Shown: positions 36,301 through 45,786 of the stretch, one piece after another | How the letters are laid out: the number at the start of each line of letters is the position of its first letter | How positions within the stretch are numbered: position 1 is the stretch's first letter | Source of the DNA: Pseudeuparius sepicola | Taxonomy: Eukaryota; Arthropoda; Insecta; Coleoptera; Anthribidae | NCBI GenBank assembly: GCA_963920635.1 | Contig: OY987299.1 | Location: forward strand, 121,273,373 to 121,337,372 | Direction of reading: 5' to 3' | DNA: 64,000 nt | Notes under the pieces: generated by a model | Databases searched by the model: none | The model's input: the letters and a program-made list of their open reading frames with translations, nothing else | What the model was told of the DNA's origin: nothing | Made by a program: the position numbers and the translations under genes

Positions 36301-38632
36301 ACTTTTTTGACAACTTTTTGTTAAGATGGCTGCTATTGTTTGAACTTACCCTAGTTAAAATTAAATACATACGTTTTTGGTTAAATAAATATGGCACATG
36401 TGGTCCACATAAAAGATTTTTGTTTCTTAGGAACGTCCTGGACCGTGCGTGCCATATTGTGTCACAATTAAAATGTTTCTTTATTATAATATTTTTATTG
36501 CCAACACGGTTTACAAAAAGTTCCTCTTCTGGCAACCCGTTTTTGCGTTCATTCCGTGACATTTTACCTTTATACAACAATTATAATCTACCAAAATAAA
36601 GCGCAAATTATCGAACGATGTTTACGTGACAAAAATCAACTGTCAACTAAATAACCTAACCACAAAATAATCCTTGTGAATTAACGGACTAAGCGAATTT
36701 TTTGTTTACGACAGACCGGACGATTCCATTACACCATAAGGAAATAGGCTAGCTGTGTGCCTGAGAGAGCCACACCAACTTAAACACAGCCGGCTGCTGT
36801 GGCCATATAGGTACACATGGTCTACGGAGAAACTAAAGTGTGTACCTATATGGTACACATGGGGCTTAACGTGTTAGTCATATTTGGTACATGTTATAAC
36901 GGCATGGGTTAGCATAAAACCTGTTAATATAAAAGAAACGTCATCCCGCCATATGCAGAGACTGACCCAGTCGAGTGTTAAGCCCAAATTTGCTCCTTAC
37001 TGAGGTTCTTTATTCAAAGCATAAAATAGACTAACATTTAGGTACTAAAACCATTTTTAATCCCCTTCTGGAAGTTATTTTTCTTTAACAAAATATCAAC
37101 TTACGATGGATGCCAGTTTTCTAATATTCCCTCGGTAAGTACTAAAGCAGGGGGCAAAGTTTCTGCCTGTTTCGAAGTGTTGGCTTTAGATCGATCCACT
37201 TTAGATCTACGTTTTTCGCCACTCCCTCCCTCCACTTTATTTTTCTTTCCAAATAATGCCGCCACATTAATCTTTCTTTTCTTGTCTCTCCGATCCTGTT
37301 TGCTTCCCTTGACAGGATCGAAAAGTGGAGAAGCTTGGGAAGCTTTTCCATCTTCGGTTCCAGTTTTACTCATTCGATGGCCTTTTACTGATTTTACGTA
37401 GCCATCATCAAACAAAACTTCGTAAGTATCTGGAAAACAATTTCCTCAAAAGCTGTTTGGTATAAATTTCAACTGTCAAAATTTTGCAGGTGGAAACAGT
37501 ATTACTTATTCATTGGGTAACAATGTTCGGACAAGAAACTAACCTACAAATAGAAAACCAAGGATATCTCTACATCACACTTACCGTTTTCCATAACTTT
37601 AGTAACAGTAGCTGGAAACTTCCTGGAGTCACTCCAAACTGCTAAACATCTTTCGCCGACTTCGTAGTTTTCTGAAACGCTCTCTGAATAATTATAAGGT
37701 CTAAGCCTGGAGCTATTCATAGAAATCCATTCATCAGGTTTGCCCAACAATTTTTCATACTGTATCAAAACTTCATTTTCCTCGTAATCTACCTCAACTA
37801 TATGAGCAGGATGCCACATGTTATTAAAATCTAAAGCTTCTATTTTTGAGTTTATAGCAAAGTTCATTGACCCGCCTGCAGGCTGAGGAAGTTTAATTTT
37901 TTCGAATTTCTCGAGGCTCGAATCAACTCCTAAAATACTTAAATGTATAGTTTGATTGTTATGATCAGAAAGCTCCAAAGGAATATCTGGGAAATTACTT
38001 TCATTTTCAAATTTAATTGGCCCGTGACTAGGTACTTGGATAACATTCTCTTCTATCTCAGATTTGATTACATGTTCTTCTGCTTCGACTTGTGAACTTA
38101 AATCTTCCTGTATAATAGATTCAAATTCCTGTTTAACCAGGGGCTCGAATTCCTCTTTTATTAAATTTTCGTCAACTATATCCTCTACTTCAGTTTTTAT
38201 TTCCTCTTTAATAACCATAGTGGAATTTTCATACTCAACAGAAGTTTCCCCTTCATCTTGATTTGAGGATGTAGGCTCTTTTTTAACAGAAGCTTTAATA
38301 GCCTCCAATTTCGATTTATCCCATGGAAAAACGCTAGGTAAAACACCTAATAAAATTTAATAATTTCATGTGGAAACGAACATGTAGGTACCCAACTTAC
38401 CCTGCTTTAGCATGTACTTTTTACCCTTAAAACTACAGAAATCGGCTCGTAAGAAATGTCTCGAGCAAACGTAAATAATTTTGGTGCTTTTCTTGTTTTC
38501 TGGTATATGGCATAAAGATAACCATTTTGGCCGTAGGTCAGGGTGCAAGGGGATCTTATGGAAAGTAACTCCAGTGTCTTCTTCTCTATCAGACTCCGAT
38601 AAACAATTTTCTACACTGCATTTTCGACCCAT
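24374..38632 (-). CDS. MBD-R2: MBD-R2/PHF20-type chromatin protein (NSL complex)
   Basis: Exons in transcript order are 38632-38401, 38346-37585, 37429-37105, 30778-30608, 30551-30304, 28263-27051 and 24887-24374. All phases agree, giving 1154 residues, close to the roughly 1170 of Drosophila MBD-R2. Exon 1 is a THAP domain (MGRKCSVENC..WLSLCH..ICSRHF-like VCSRHFLRADF). Exon 2 has an acidic stretch, then a Tudor domain (KIEALDFNNMWHPAHIVEVD, AVWSDSRKFPATV) that continues into exon 3 (YEVLFDDGYVKSVKGHRM), followed by a Lys/Arg-rich tract. Exons 4-5 carry an MBD-like domain (LPEGWVKHLTRRMVGTVEGK, RRFRNRSEVKHYL). Exon 6 has a C2H2 finger (YKCPVEGCGKNF..HVKHYH), a polyproline run and a PHD finger (CTCGFPEEDGLMIQCELC..YVCWICQN). 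Exon 7 ends in a coiled region. By family knowledge it is a nuclear reader in the MOF-containing NSL complex at housekeeping promoters. Its 3' end is 130 bp from the lectin's. Confidence 0.93.
24888..27050. other. MBD-R2 intron 6
   Basis: It holds fold-back 25386-26293 and two fragments of the family whose complete copy is 61499-62305 (about 24985-25075 and 26310-26617). There is also a minus-orientation fragment of the CTGGACC/THAP family around 25090-25240 (complement of GGACCGACACTAATATTAAA). No exon was recognised. Confidence 0.5.
25386..26293. mobile_element. Fold-back element, AGTGCCC ends
   Basis: Arms of about 400 bp are complements, starting AAGTGCCCGCCAAAAAGTTG and ending in the complement of that ending. 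Shared inner words are 'gatgatcaccccagagtag' (with small differences) and 'tgacgtcatttgacatacc'. No coding was found. Confidence 0.75.
29163..30273. mobile_element. TA-flanked fold-back, CAGTGTGTCCG ends
   Basis: It starts CAGTGTGTCCGTGGATGGAG and ends in the complement (CTCCATCCGCGGACACACTG), with TA on both sides. The arms share 'catttttcgacaaaaagtc' and 'aattctaaacaacttttct'. A second element is inserted in the right half (29659-30039). The right end lies only 31 bp from the MBD exon 5 donor. Confidence 0.85.
29659..30039. mobile_element. Nested TA-duplicating element
   Basis: The ends are TAGTCTATCCAAGATACAGC and the complement ..GGATAGACTT. The flanks ttcTA and TAaac rejoin as ttctaaac, the uninterrupted sequence seen in the same fold-back at about 29527-29534. 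A related end is at about 46546-46570 (gctgtaacttggatagact). Confidence 0.75.
31232..32500. mobile_element. CTGGACC-ended THAP-family element, 7-bp duplication
   Basis: It begins CTGGAC (interrupted by a hAT MITE) and resumes at 32031 with CAACAATATATTAAAGACC. It ends GGTCTTTAATATATTG..GTCCAC. The flanking 7-mers are TTTTCTG (31225-31231) and GTTTCTG (32501-32507). Inner sequence near 32100-32160 (ttttggaagagtattt..catatgcaagaa) matches about 44029-44060, where the reading frame looks THAP-like (CSDYILEEYF). Net length is about 476 bp, so it is internally deleted. Confidence 0.75.
31238..32022. mobile_element. hAT MITE rich in GTAGCT words, exact 8-bp duplication
   Basis: The ends are CAGAGCCGGGCA and TGCCCAGCTCTG. 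TGCTGGAC is at 31230-31237 and 32023-32030. The body is built of 'agtagct/agctact' words in both orientations, so it can fold extensively. The insertion splits the terminus of the CTGGACC element. Confidence 0.92.
32771..33781. mobile_element. Fold-back element cut short by a LINE
   Basis: It starts TA-CAGGGTGGTCCAAAC. Arms centred near 33340 share 'cagcccatctacttccacca', 'ttgccttaactgtcttcc' (complement of 'aggaagacagctaaggcaa') and 'attaaatactataaatta'. The outer 120 bp of the right arm are missing and LINE sequence begins at about 33782. Confidence 0.75.
33782..34265 (-). pseudogene. LINE reverse transcriptase fragment, internally deleted
   Basis: The minus strand reads NQFGFQKNTSTNDALYNLID, then GVFMDLAKAFDTVPHSELL and YGIRGAVLELFRIYLESRKQ. 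This is the start of a non-LTR reverse transcriptase including motif A with its catalytic Asp. It stops at about 33984, where sequence jumps to a C-terminal part with RYRFDRSHRCVAVIGPKIFN and KLPLSIRESKNRKAFSLKL, typical of the end of jockey/CR1-like ORF2 proteins. The FADD-type motif and thumb are therefore deleted, so it cannot be active. Confidence 0.8.
34545..34838 (+). CDS. Unrecognised open frame inside MBD-R2 intron
   Basis: The open frame of about 97 codons follows a plausible acceptor (gcctgaattgtag at 34539) and ends QPRIKPF and stop. Residues are mixed and codon composition looks coding-like (SLKASHNLKGVSDGKSNIVL; SYCVKNSKFGVIRLALDCLN). No domain is recognised. Base composition from 34540 to 35060 is less AT-rich than its surroundings, and other frames beyond the stop also stay open for some way. 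This could be the last exon of a nested + strand gene, a decayed retrocopy or a captured fragment. Without homology evidence I treat it as hypothetical. Confidence 0.3.
   Translation: MRPLKSFQYVRLQRISTDNVAITPSLSRSLKASHNLKGVSDGKSNIVLRDIASYCVKNSKFGVIRLALDCLNNSGKSYNPAAAFIAKVFQQPRIKPF
35164..36050. mobile_element. hAT-like element of short words with 19-bp tandem array
   Basis: It begins CAGAGCTGGGAAAGATCC, like the hAT MITE at 31238. Its middle (35251-35672) is a fold-back of 'aaaattcagactttttt'-type words bounded by 'gtagaagggccacgtagtaa' and its complement. From 35751 to about 36045 a 19-bp unit GATCTAAGATCTTCTAAAC repeats about 15 times. The far terminal repeat is missing, and CAGGGTG sequence starts at 36071. 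Confidence 0.65.
36250..36874. mobile_element. TA-flanked element, ACACGTTAAGCCCC ends
   Basis: The terminal repeats are ACACGTTAAGCCCCA and TGGGGCTTAACGTGT with TA on both sides (36248-36249, 36875-36876). A minus-strand frame of 98 codons lies inside (36580-36284, with MSRNERKNGLPEEELFVNRV). It is not recognised and may be a remnant of element coding. The element is inserted in CAGGGTG-type sequence (36071 onward). Confidence 0.65.
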
Positions 38633-39126
38633 CCTTGATATGTTGTTTTTGTACTATAATTAATAGCAAAGCAATACTCAACTCAACTCTTGGTATTTTT
38701 TTTTAACTTACAAGCTCTAGACTACAATATTTGTTACACTTTCGGGCATATAGAGCTTTACGCCTGGATACAGAACTTTTTCCCATCAAAATTTTTCTGA
38801 ATCTCCTTTCACAAGATCACATTTTCAAACAAAAAAAATGGACAAGCAAAAATTGAAGTGTTTTTTTGCTTTACGTTCGATGTGCTTCACTCACACCACA
38901 AAAAAGTGAAGTTAGGTAAAGGGACATGCGCACATATTCTGATGTTTCGAATATACGTCATGGAGTAGAAATCGTTCAAAGTAGCTTTTTGTGGGTTTTG
39001 GGTATGGGCTCAGACTAAATTAGTCTGAGGATTTGGGATCAAAACAACAGGCGTCCTAAATAAACTAAAAATGCAATTGTGATATGTCAAAAATGTCCGG
39101 AACAGGCTGCCGCCATGTTGTGCTGA

Positions 39127-39480
39127 CTGGACCGACACATATATTATAATTAAAGATCCGAGCATGACGTTATATTTCATTGTTGTTTGCGGACTGGGGT
39201 GGCGCAACTCGACGGAAAAAATGGCGACTTATTATAGGTTATAGGGGGGTATTTTGTGGTTATATCAGTGAAATGGAGTAGGGAGAACGCGCTTTGACCT
39301 ACTGCGCATCCTATTTCCAGGCAAATGTAATGTCCGGCATATTGTCCCCAGTTTGACGTTTGCAGTTTGTTTTCAGCGATAGTTGTTGTATTTTCAGCAG
39401 AGAAATGGTCAGTGTTTTTGGAAAATGTCGTGTGCAGTACCAAGCTGTAAAGGCCGCTCCACATTCGCGGCGCGAAACCC
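39127..39480 (+). pseudogene. CTGGACC-family element with a THAP-like N-terminus
   Basis: It starts CTGGACCGACACATATATTA and shares 'cattgttgtttgcggactg' and 'ggtggcgc' with the copies at 43569 and (inverted) 25090-25240. At 39426 an ATG opens MSCAVPSCKG, the first half of a THAP C-x4-C motif. The following sequence becomes a GC-rich hairpin (cacattcgcggcgcg) and no longer resembles THAP. No right end was found. Confidence 0.5.
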
Positions 39481-40899
39481 CGCGAAGAGGCGCGAACGTG
39501 AGTGTGGAGGTTCTCGGCTTTCGCGTAGTTTTTTTCTCTCGATTATAGCGTCGATGGAGGACCCCTTCTTCAATCAACGGTTATAGTTCCACGTCAGTTC
39601 CCCATAAACTAACCTTGGTCAGTTCCTAGGAAATGAAATAACATTTGTTGTTTTTAATAACCGCGGTAATTACCCTGCTCCTGAGTTGAGTAAATACCGC
39701 GGTTATTGTTGGTTATAACGATGACGTATGAACACATACCTTGTATTATATATTTTAGGTATGTGCGTATGAAGGGCTTCTTTGTGACGTCAGAGAGCTG
39801 TAAGTTACAGCCTGTAACCAACAATAACCGTAAACCAGATTTGGACCTCCATATCTCTTGACGGGGTACAAAACCAGAGTTGGACCTACATCTTCAATCA
39901 TCTGGAGGGGAACAAGGTCAAGTTTCGCGGTTATATAGTTATTTTTGTTACAAGTACCTACATAAAATCAAAGATCATAATACTCGAATATCATGATCTT
40001 TGATAAAATGAAGTTTTTCAGGATGAATTATTGCTGTTTCCGGACGAGGCGTTAGCCGAGTCCGGAATAGCAGATGAGTCCTGAAAAACATTTTAGGTAC
40101 CTACGTGTGACAAACACTATTTTTTGTTCTCTGATTTTTTTGTCATACGCCATAATACGCTCCCAACATTTTGTTATACGCTTTTTACAATTCTTCAGAA
40201 CGCTTAAATTTGCAAATTTTCCATAATTTTTGAAATCAGAGCAACAAGTTTGTTTATTTGATAATTTTGTCATGTCATTCGAAATTTGTCAGAAAGCGAC
40301 ATAAATTTTAAAATGTTATTGCTAATAAGGCCAAAGAAGAAAGAAATCGTGTTGGATTTACTTCCTATGAAGTGTCTTGCAAAAAAAATCGTGTTGGATT
40401 TACTTCCTGTGAAGTCTCGTGTCATTTACCATAAAGAATATAAGGAATTTTTAAATAGTCTGTAAAGGTTGCCATGACGACTTTTAGGGACTAGGTAGGA
40501 AGCAAAAGAAGCATTTACGGACAAGAACATTTTAGTTTAGGTGCCTTGTCTTGTACCTTATCCAAGAAGGAGGTATCATAAAATTTGAACAAACATCAAA
40601 AATAACTCAATGTAATATTTGGACGTGAATAAAAGCATCATACTATTATGTATATTTAAAAATGTTGTAATTTTTATTATAATTTATAATTTTCGGTGTT
40701 AGTACCACAAAACGTTCGTGATGATCAATCGTTAAATTACTTATTGTTTTGTACCAATGAGGAATTTGTGAGGAAAACGTAGAAAGTTGTGAGAAAAATT
40801 GAGGAATTTTGGCAATATTGCAGACATCAGACATTGCAGAGGAATATTCAGTTAAGTATTTGGCAGCACTGATTGTCACCAGAACTAGAGGTGTTGTAT

Positions 40900-40921
40900 C
40901 ACATACCTATATAGGTATGTG
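40900..40921. repeat. Perfect 22-bp palindromic micro-insertion 5
   Basis: Arms CACATACCTAT and ATAGGTATGTG make a perfect palindrome. TGTTGTAT occurs exactly on both sides (40892-40899, 40922-40929). Confidence 0.85.
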
Positions 40922-41159
40922 TGTTGTATATTGTATGCAAAATTTCAGCTGAATCCATAGAGATCATATATAGGTAGAGTGCTGGACGATTTTTTTATAC
41001 ATAGGATGCGAGGAAAATCTTTGACGAATTTAAAATCATAAAATAGTAAAAAATAGTAATAAATAGGCCCAGTGGACATGCGCATTTGCAATTTGAGGTT
41101 GTGTTTTGTGAAACTTGAGCATTGCGGTAAACTAGTATTGGAGGGGAGAAGCTGTCACT

Positions 41160-41703
41160 TGACCCAAAACGGGTTCACCTACGTCATAGATTACCAGAAC
41201 AACGTCAATTTGTTGACTCGGTGCTAAAAGTGCATTAAAAGTGGCTAAAAGTGCAGTTTTCCTTGTTATTGCGAGCTATTGACCTCTGGAAATAAATATG
41301 TCATGTGCTGTACGTTGTTGCAGTAGCAATTCTAAAGTGGACAAAAAGAAATTCACAGGAATTACATTTCACAGGTAATGTACACAATAGACAGGGCCGT
41401 ATCAATATAATGTATAATATCCACTTTGGTACTTTATGAAAAGAAAAATAAGCCCTTTATAACTACTCCAGGTATGTATTTTTCAAGGATTGCCTACAGG
41501 GTGTTTCTTCCTTCGATTCAAAATAACCCCATATTTTCTTTCGTAGGTTTTTTATAATTTTACTAGGAATACTGTTTAATCACAGAAAATATACAACGTA
41601 TTTTCTGTGGTGTAATCAGACCCTGGCGTGTCAGCCATATTGATCACAGACTTAGCCACACCCCCTGAACCCGTTTGCTATATGCGACAAAGTAATGTTA
41701 TGG
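41160..41703 (+). pseudogene. THAP first-exon module of a transposon
   Basis: A leader of about 140 bp precedes an ATG at 41300 and the open reading MSCAVRCCSSNSKVDKKKFT then GITFHR up to a donor CACAG|GTAATG at 41377. This is the N-terminal third of a THAP zinc finger (C-x3-C, then the conserved F-H). The rest of the THAP exons is not adjacent. The segment is repeated inverted at 13835-14335. After the module the sequence diverges at 41704. It is probably from a P-superfamily element. Confidence 0.65.
41581..41609. repeat. Palindromic micro-insertion 6, empty site in paralogue
   Basis: Left 17 nt CACAGAAAATATACAAC, right 12 nt GTATTTTCTGTG. Flanks are GTTTAAT (41574-41580) and GTGTAAT (41610-41616). 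The inverted paralogue reads straight through as ctgtttaattagaccctgg (complement of 13917-13935). Confidence 0.8.
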
Positions 41704-42156
41704 CGCCTCCCCCCCATACCAAGAACGGTAGACGCACAGGATTGCTCGATCTCGTAAGCGTAATGTTCGCCAGTCGGCAGATGGGTGTGACGTCAGCGCT
41801 AGACTAACGGTTATATTTGTACATCAGCGGTGCGGATTTTGACGCGGGTTTTGACTGTGTTTTCTTTATTTTATGTAACCTGTTTTTAGTTTTCAATCTA
41901 TTATTGCTAAATATTACCATTAGTACCATCTTGCTTAGTATTAAAAACGTAAGAACTAATATATTTTGTCAAATTATCTCTCTAATATCGAATGTTTTGT
42001 GCCATTATAGGTTAGAAGTTAGATTTGAGATCTCCTCGTCATTGTCTTCGATTTTTTTGTAGGTACTGGGTTATTTAATAGGTAGGTACTTATATTTTAT
42101 CATTTTAAATACACTTTACCCTATACTTTTTTTTTATTATTTATTTAGAATACATT

Positions 42157-43345
42157 ATGACGGGAACGAGGTGTGCTGTTTATGGTTGTAATGCAACTTA
42201 TGCTTTAAAAAAAGCAGGCGAAAATATTATGTTCCATACCTTCCCCAAGTCAAAAGATATGGTTTCACAAACGATTAGGAGAGAATGGGTGGCAAGATGT
42301 AAAAGAATGGACAGTTTCAACCCTACTAGCAGTCATATTTGTTCTCGTCATTTTATGGAAAATGACTATGAAAGAGATTTACAGAGTGAACTGCTAGGTA
42401 AAAGAGTTTTTTAACCTTTATATCAACTATGACTTATTTTTATTTTAGGATATACTCCAAAAAGGAAACTGAAGAAAACAGCTGTTCCAACAGTGGCTTT
42501 GTTCACTAAAAGCATGAGTAACATGGAACAATCATCATGCTTATCGAGATATAATAGGTTGGCAAATAGAAATAAAAAAAAACAAGAAATTAATTACTTG
42601 TTAACAGAATCAACCAATAATAATCAGCCCATTTCAGTATATTTAAGTGAATTTGAAGATACTTCCAATATAGGAATGGAAACTAACAGTACTTATAACG
42701 ACGTTGCAAATGACGACTTAAAGAAAAAATACAAAGATCTGTTGGAAGAACATATTGTGTTGAAGTCCCAGTACAAGCAGTTGAGAAAAACTTTTAATAC
42801 AAAAGTAAAAGCACTTAATGATCAATTAAGACATTATAAATCGAAAAGCTTTAAAAGACCAAAACCTGAAGTAACAATAACTTGTCTTTTAAGAAAGGTA
42901 CTGACTAGCAACCAAATTGCATTACTCTCAAATAAAAAAAAGAGAGTTAACTGGACTAGTGAAGAAATAGCAACAGCTTTTACTTTGAGGTATTATAGCA
43001 AAAAATCTTATCTCTACTTACGAAATCAACTTTCCTATCCTCTGCCTGCTTTATCTACACTAAGAAAATGGGCTTCCAAAATAAATGTCAGCAAAGGGAT
43101 TTTACAATCATGATATTCTGCTAATGTTAAAACTTGCAGGAGAATCATTTTCAGATTTTAAATGAACTACTGTGCTTTGGTTCGATGAAGTGAAAATGAA
43201 ATCTGTAGAAGAATACGATGTTTCGAGAGATGAAATTTTGGTCGTCATAGACAGATGGAAGTAGTGATGGCTAGAGGTCTTTTTTCTGCATGGAAATAAC
43301 CAATATATATTGCATTTGATCAGAAAATGTCTTAAAGTAAAAAAT
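42157..43345 (+). pseudogene. P-element/THAP9-like transposase, truncated and decayed
   Basis: Exon 1, 42157-42397, encodes a complete THAP domain (MTGTRCAVYGCNATYALKKA; WVARCKRMDSFNPTSSHICS; RHFMENDYERD). Exon 2 starts at 42449 (G|GA in phase) with YTPKRKLKKTAVPTVALF, then a coiled coil (KKKYKDLLEEHIVLKSQYKQ) and the P-transposase HTH-like region (LLSNKKKRVNWTSEEIATAF; LRYYSKKSYLYLRNQLSYPL; LSTLRKWASKINV). It stops at 43113. Broken frames then give TVLWFDEVKMKSVEEYDVSR and, after a shift, VVMARGLFSAWK-stop-PIYIAFDQKM. These match the RNase H-like core and the 'ARGLF..WKQPIYY.FD' motif of P transposases. At least one frameshift and two stops plus loss of the C-terminal half mean no active enzyme is made, although exons 1-2 could still give a THAP-coiled-coil protein. 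Confidence 0.85.
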
Positions 43346-43568
43346 AAAAGTTCTCTGTACTTAGTTGTATCTAAAAAACAAAGGATGGCAAAATTTTTTC
43401 AAAAACACAGAACACCCACCCTCTCTATATTTTAAACGGTAGCGCCCGGCGCGCTTAGCAGTTAAGAGGTCTAGAGGTGACGACACGCGCACGTTGAATT
43501 TTGTCCGATCGAGCAATCCTGAGCTGTGCATCTACCGTCCTTGGGTGTTTACCACGGTGTATCTATAC

Positions 43569-44110
43569 CTGGACCGACACTGTATTAAAGCAGAGCATAT
43601 AAATGCTCTGATTAAAGACCCGACCATGACGTCATATTTCATTGTTGTTTGCGGACTGAGGTGGCGCTACTCGACGAAAAAAATGGCAGCTTATAGGTTA
43701 TAGAGGAGTATTCTGTGGTTATAAGTATGGCAGTTTCTGACATTTAGAATGTCCCATATTTGAAATATCCTGCTTTAGTACACCATTTACGTTCTTTTTA
43801 CGGTAACGAAAACCCATTGCTGTCAATATTTCGCAGTTTTGTCATATTAAATAAGCTTTATATGTATAGGTAGATTTATTTGTGGTAACATGAAATTTCC
43901 ATACTCATGAAGAAAATCGTATGCAGACCATTACGTGAATTGCAGAAGAATAAACACTATTGGAATTATGTGATGACCTGTCCAACCAGTTGAAGAAGCG
44001 AGAGTGGATAATATGCTCTGATTATATTTTGGAAGAGTATTTTGTAACGTATGCAAGAACTAAAGTAGAAAATTTGGTCTATAGCCCCAAAGTGAACCAG
44101 TGGTCCACTG
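43569..44110 (+). pseudogene. CTGGACC-family THAP element fragment
   Basis: It starts CTGGACCGACACTGTATTAA. The part at 43618-43730 matches 39150-39265. Near 43950-44070 one frame reads ELCDDLSNQLKKREWIICSD then YILEEYFVTYARTKVENLVY, the C-terminal half of a THAP domain (W..ICSD..-EE-F). A micro-insertion lies at 43591-43610. The right terminus was not found. Confidence 0.5.
43591..43610. repeat. Palindromic micro-insertion 7
   Basis: The sequence is CAGAGCATATAAATGCTCTG, with ATTAAAG exactly on both sides (43584-43590, 43611-43617). The other family copies (complement of 25210-25235, and 39145-39155) run ..attaaaga.cc without the insert. Confidence 0.85.
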
Positions 44111-44262
44111 TAGAAGGAAGAAACTAGAAAATCGAATGCGTTTTATATTTATACTTACTACCATAGAGAAGTGAATAAATCCTTTGTCTATGCTTACTAC
44201 AGCTAGCCATGGACTGCATTTGAAACCACAGAGAACGTATATGTATATCATTGAACTCTATA

Positions 44263-45295
44263 CAGGGTGAGTCACATCTAAAGGCAGAGCCGAAAACACA
44301 AGGTATGTACAACTCGCTAAAATAAGCACATATGCTTAATAAACATTAGCTCAAAAACGCTTGGTTCTCCATATACAGCGTGTTGAAATTTTTTTTTTAA
44401 TTTCTTTCGAGCCCGTTTAGGAATTCCAACCAAATTTGGTACACATTATGCATCGGTAGGTTGCCATTTTGTGCAATACTTTTGCCCCATTCATATGACC
44501 AGCGGCGTAGATACAAATAGTTACTCTAAATAATTGTAAAAAAAAGTAGTACGCTCATGTGCAAAATGAAAAATTTTACGTTTTTCAGATAGACCATTCA
44601 ATTTGGAACAAAAAGCGTCTCTTGGTATTTTTTTATATCTTGTACAGTTTTTAAGTTATTTCGGATTTTTTAAACTTGTGCCAAGGCGATTATGCTGGCA
44701 TTTAAAATAAAGTATATAACATTTTATTGTTTAAGGTGGCAATTGAACATTGCTTAATGCATTTTATAATTTTCCCGTACACTTCCTTTCCTTAAGTTTT
44801 TCTAAGAACATTTCGTTTCTTTTGCTATTTAATATTTTTAACGAAGCGAACTGGAATTTAATTTTGTCCATATCGAGTTATCCATGAAAAGCTAGTATTG
44901 ATTATTTTTTAAGTGTAATATTAGTTTATTATTGTGTACCAAAGTTTGCAAATATACCTTTAAATTGAATTAAAAAAAAGCAACATTTTTCGTTTTGCAC
45001 AGGACCGGCCGTACTACTTTTTTTTACAATAATGTAGAGTAACTATTTGCATCTACGCCGCTGGTCATCTGAATGGGGCCAAATTATTGCACAACATGGC
45101 AACCCACCAACGCCTAATTTGATTGGAATTCCTAAAGGAACCCGAAAGAAATAAAAAAAAATGTTATTTTTGGAAAATTTTTAACACGCTGTATTTGGAC
45201 AAGCGTTTTGAGCTAATGTTTATTAAGAATATGTGCTTATTTTAGCGAATTCTACCTTGTGTTTTCGGCTCTGCCTTTAAATGTGACTCACCCTG
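44263..45295. mobile_element. TA-flanked fold-back (CAGGGTGAGTC family)
   Basis: It is the same family as 588-1279, starting CAGGGTGAGTCACATCTAAA and ending in its complement, with TA on each side. The arms share 'cttggttctccatatacagc' and 'gcatctacgccgctggtcat'-like words. It is 1.03 kb with no coding. Confidence 0.85.
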
Positions 45296-45320
45296 TATAG
45301 TAACAGAGTTCACTAATGTA

Positions 45321-45786
45321 CAGGGTGTTCCCGTATATTTTGACCCACCCCTAGACCCTATATTTTTCGAGTTAGAAAAAAATTACTTAAATGAAAGTTG
45401 TAGGGTTTTTTCTGAACCGCTAGGATCTGTTACTAGATAAAGCAAATGAGCGTCGCAAATTTATGAAGAAATATAAACTTACTTTTTTTAAATGGAACAC
45501 CCTGTATATTTGTGGATTTTTGAATTGCACGCATTTTTCCGATTCCAACAATATAAATATGTTATATGTTTGCTCTAAGCATTCGCATGATATTCCAAAT
45601 TGCAGATAAATACGATCTTTATATTTAATCAAGGTCGCCATGGAAAACATTTCAACTTAGGCAAGGGCATTCCTATCAATCCATTATTTTTGGGACTGGT
45701 ACCCTACAACTTTCATTTAAGTAATTTTTTTCTAACTCGAAAAATAGAGGCTCTAGGGATGGGTCAAAATATAAGGGAACACCCTG
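45321..45786. mobile_element. TA-flanked fold-back (CAGGGTGTTCCC family)
   Basis: It starts CAGGGTGTTCCCGTATATTT and ends ..GGGAACACCCTG, with TA on both sides. The arms share 'tttttctaactcg' and its complement. An extra piece 'aaatggaacaccctgtata' at about 45490-45508 belongs to another family end. Confidence 0.8.

Larger units (their letters stand above)
30779..37104. other. MBD-R2 intron 3, 6.3 kb
   Basis: It contains the nested pair 31232-32500/31238-32022, the fold-back plus LINE at 32771-34265, an unexplained open frame at 34545-34838, the short-word element 35164-36050 and the TA element 36250-36874. A hairpin with 27-bp arms (GTAGATACCACGAATCTTGA and its near complement) lies at 31076-31163. 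Confidence 0.5.
38633..42156. other. MBD-R2 upstream region and THAP-element debris
   Basis: The MBD-R2 promoter should lie just after 38632. No clear core motif is seen. From 39127 a CTGGACC-family element fragment runs at least to 39480. The THAP exon module is at 41160-41703 and a perfect micro-palindrome at 40900. The frames between 39740 and 40880 show no recognisable product. Confidence 0.4.
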
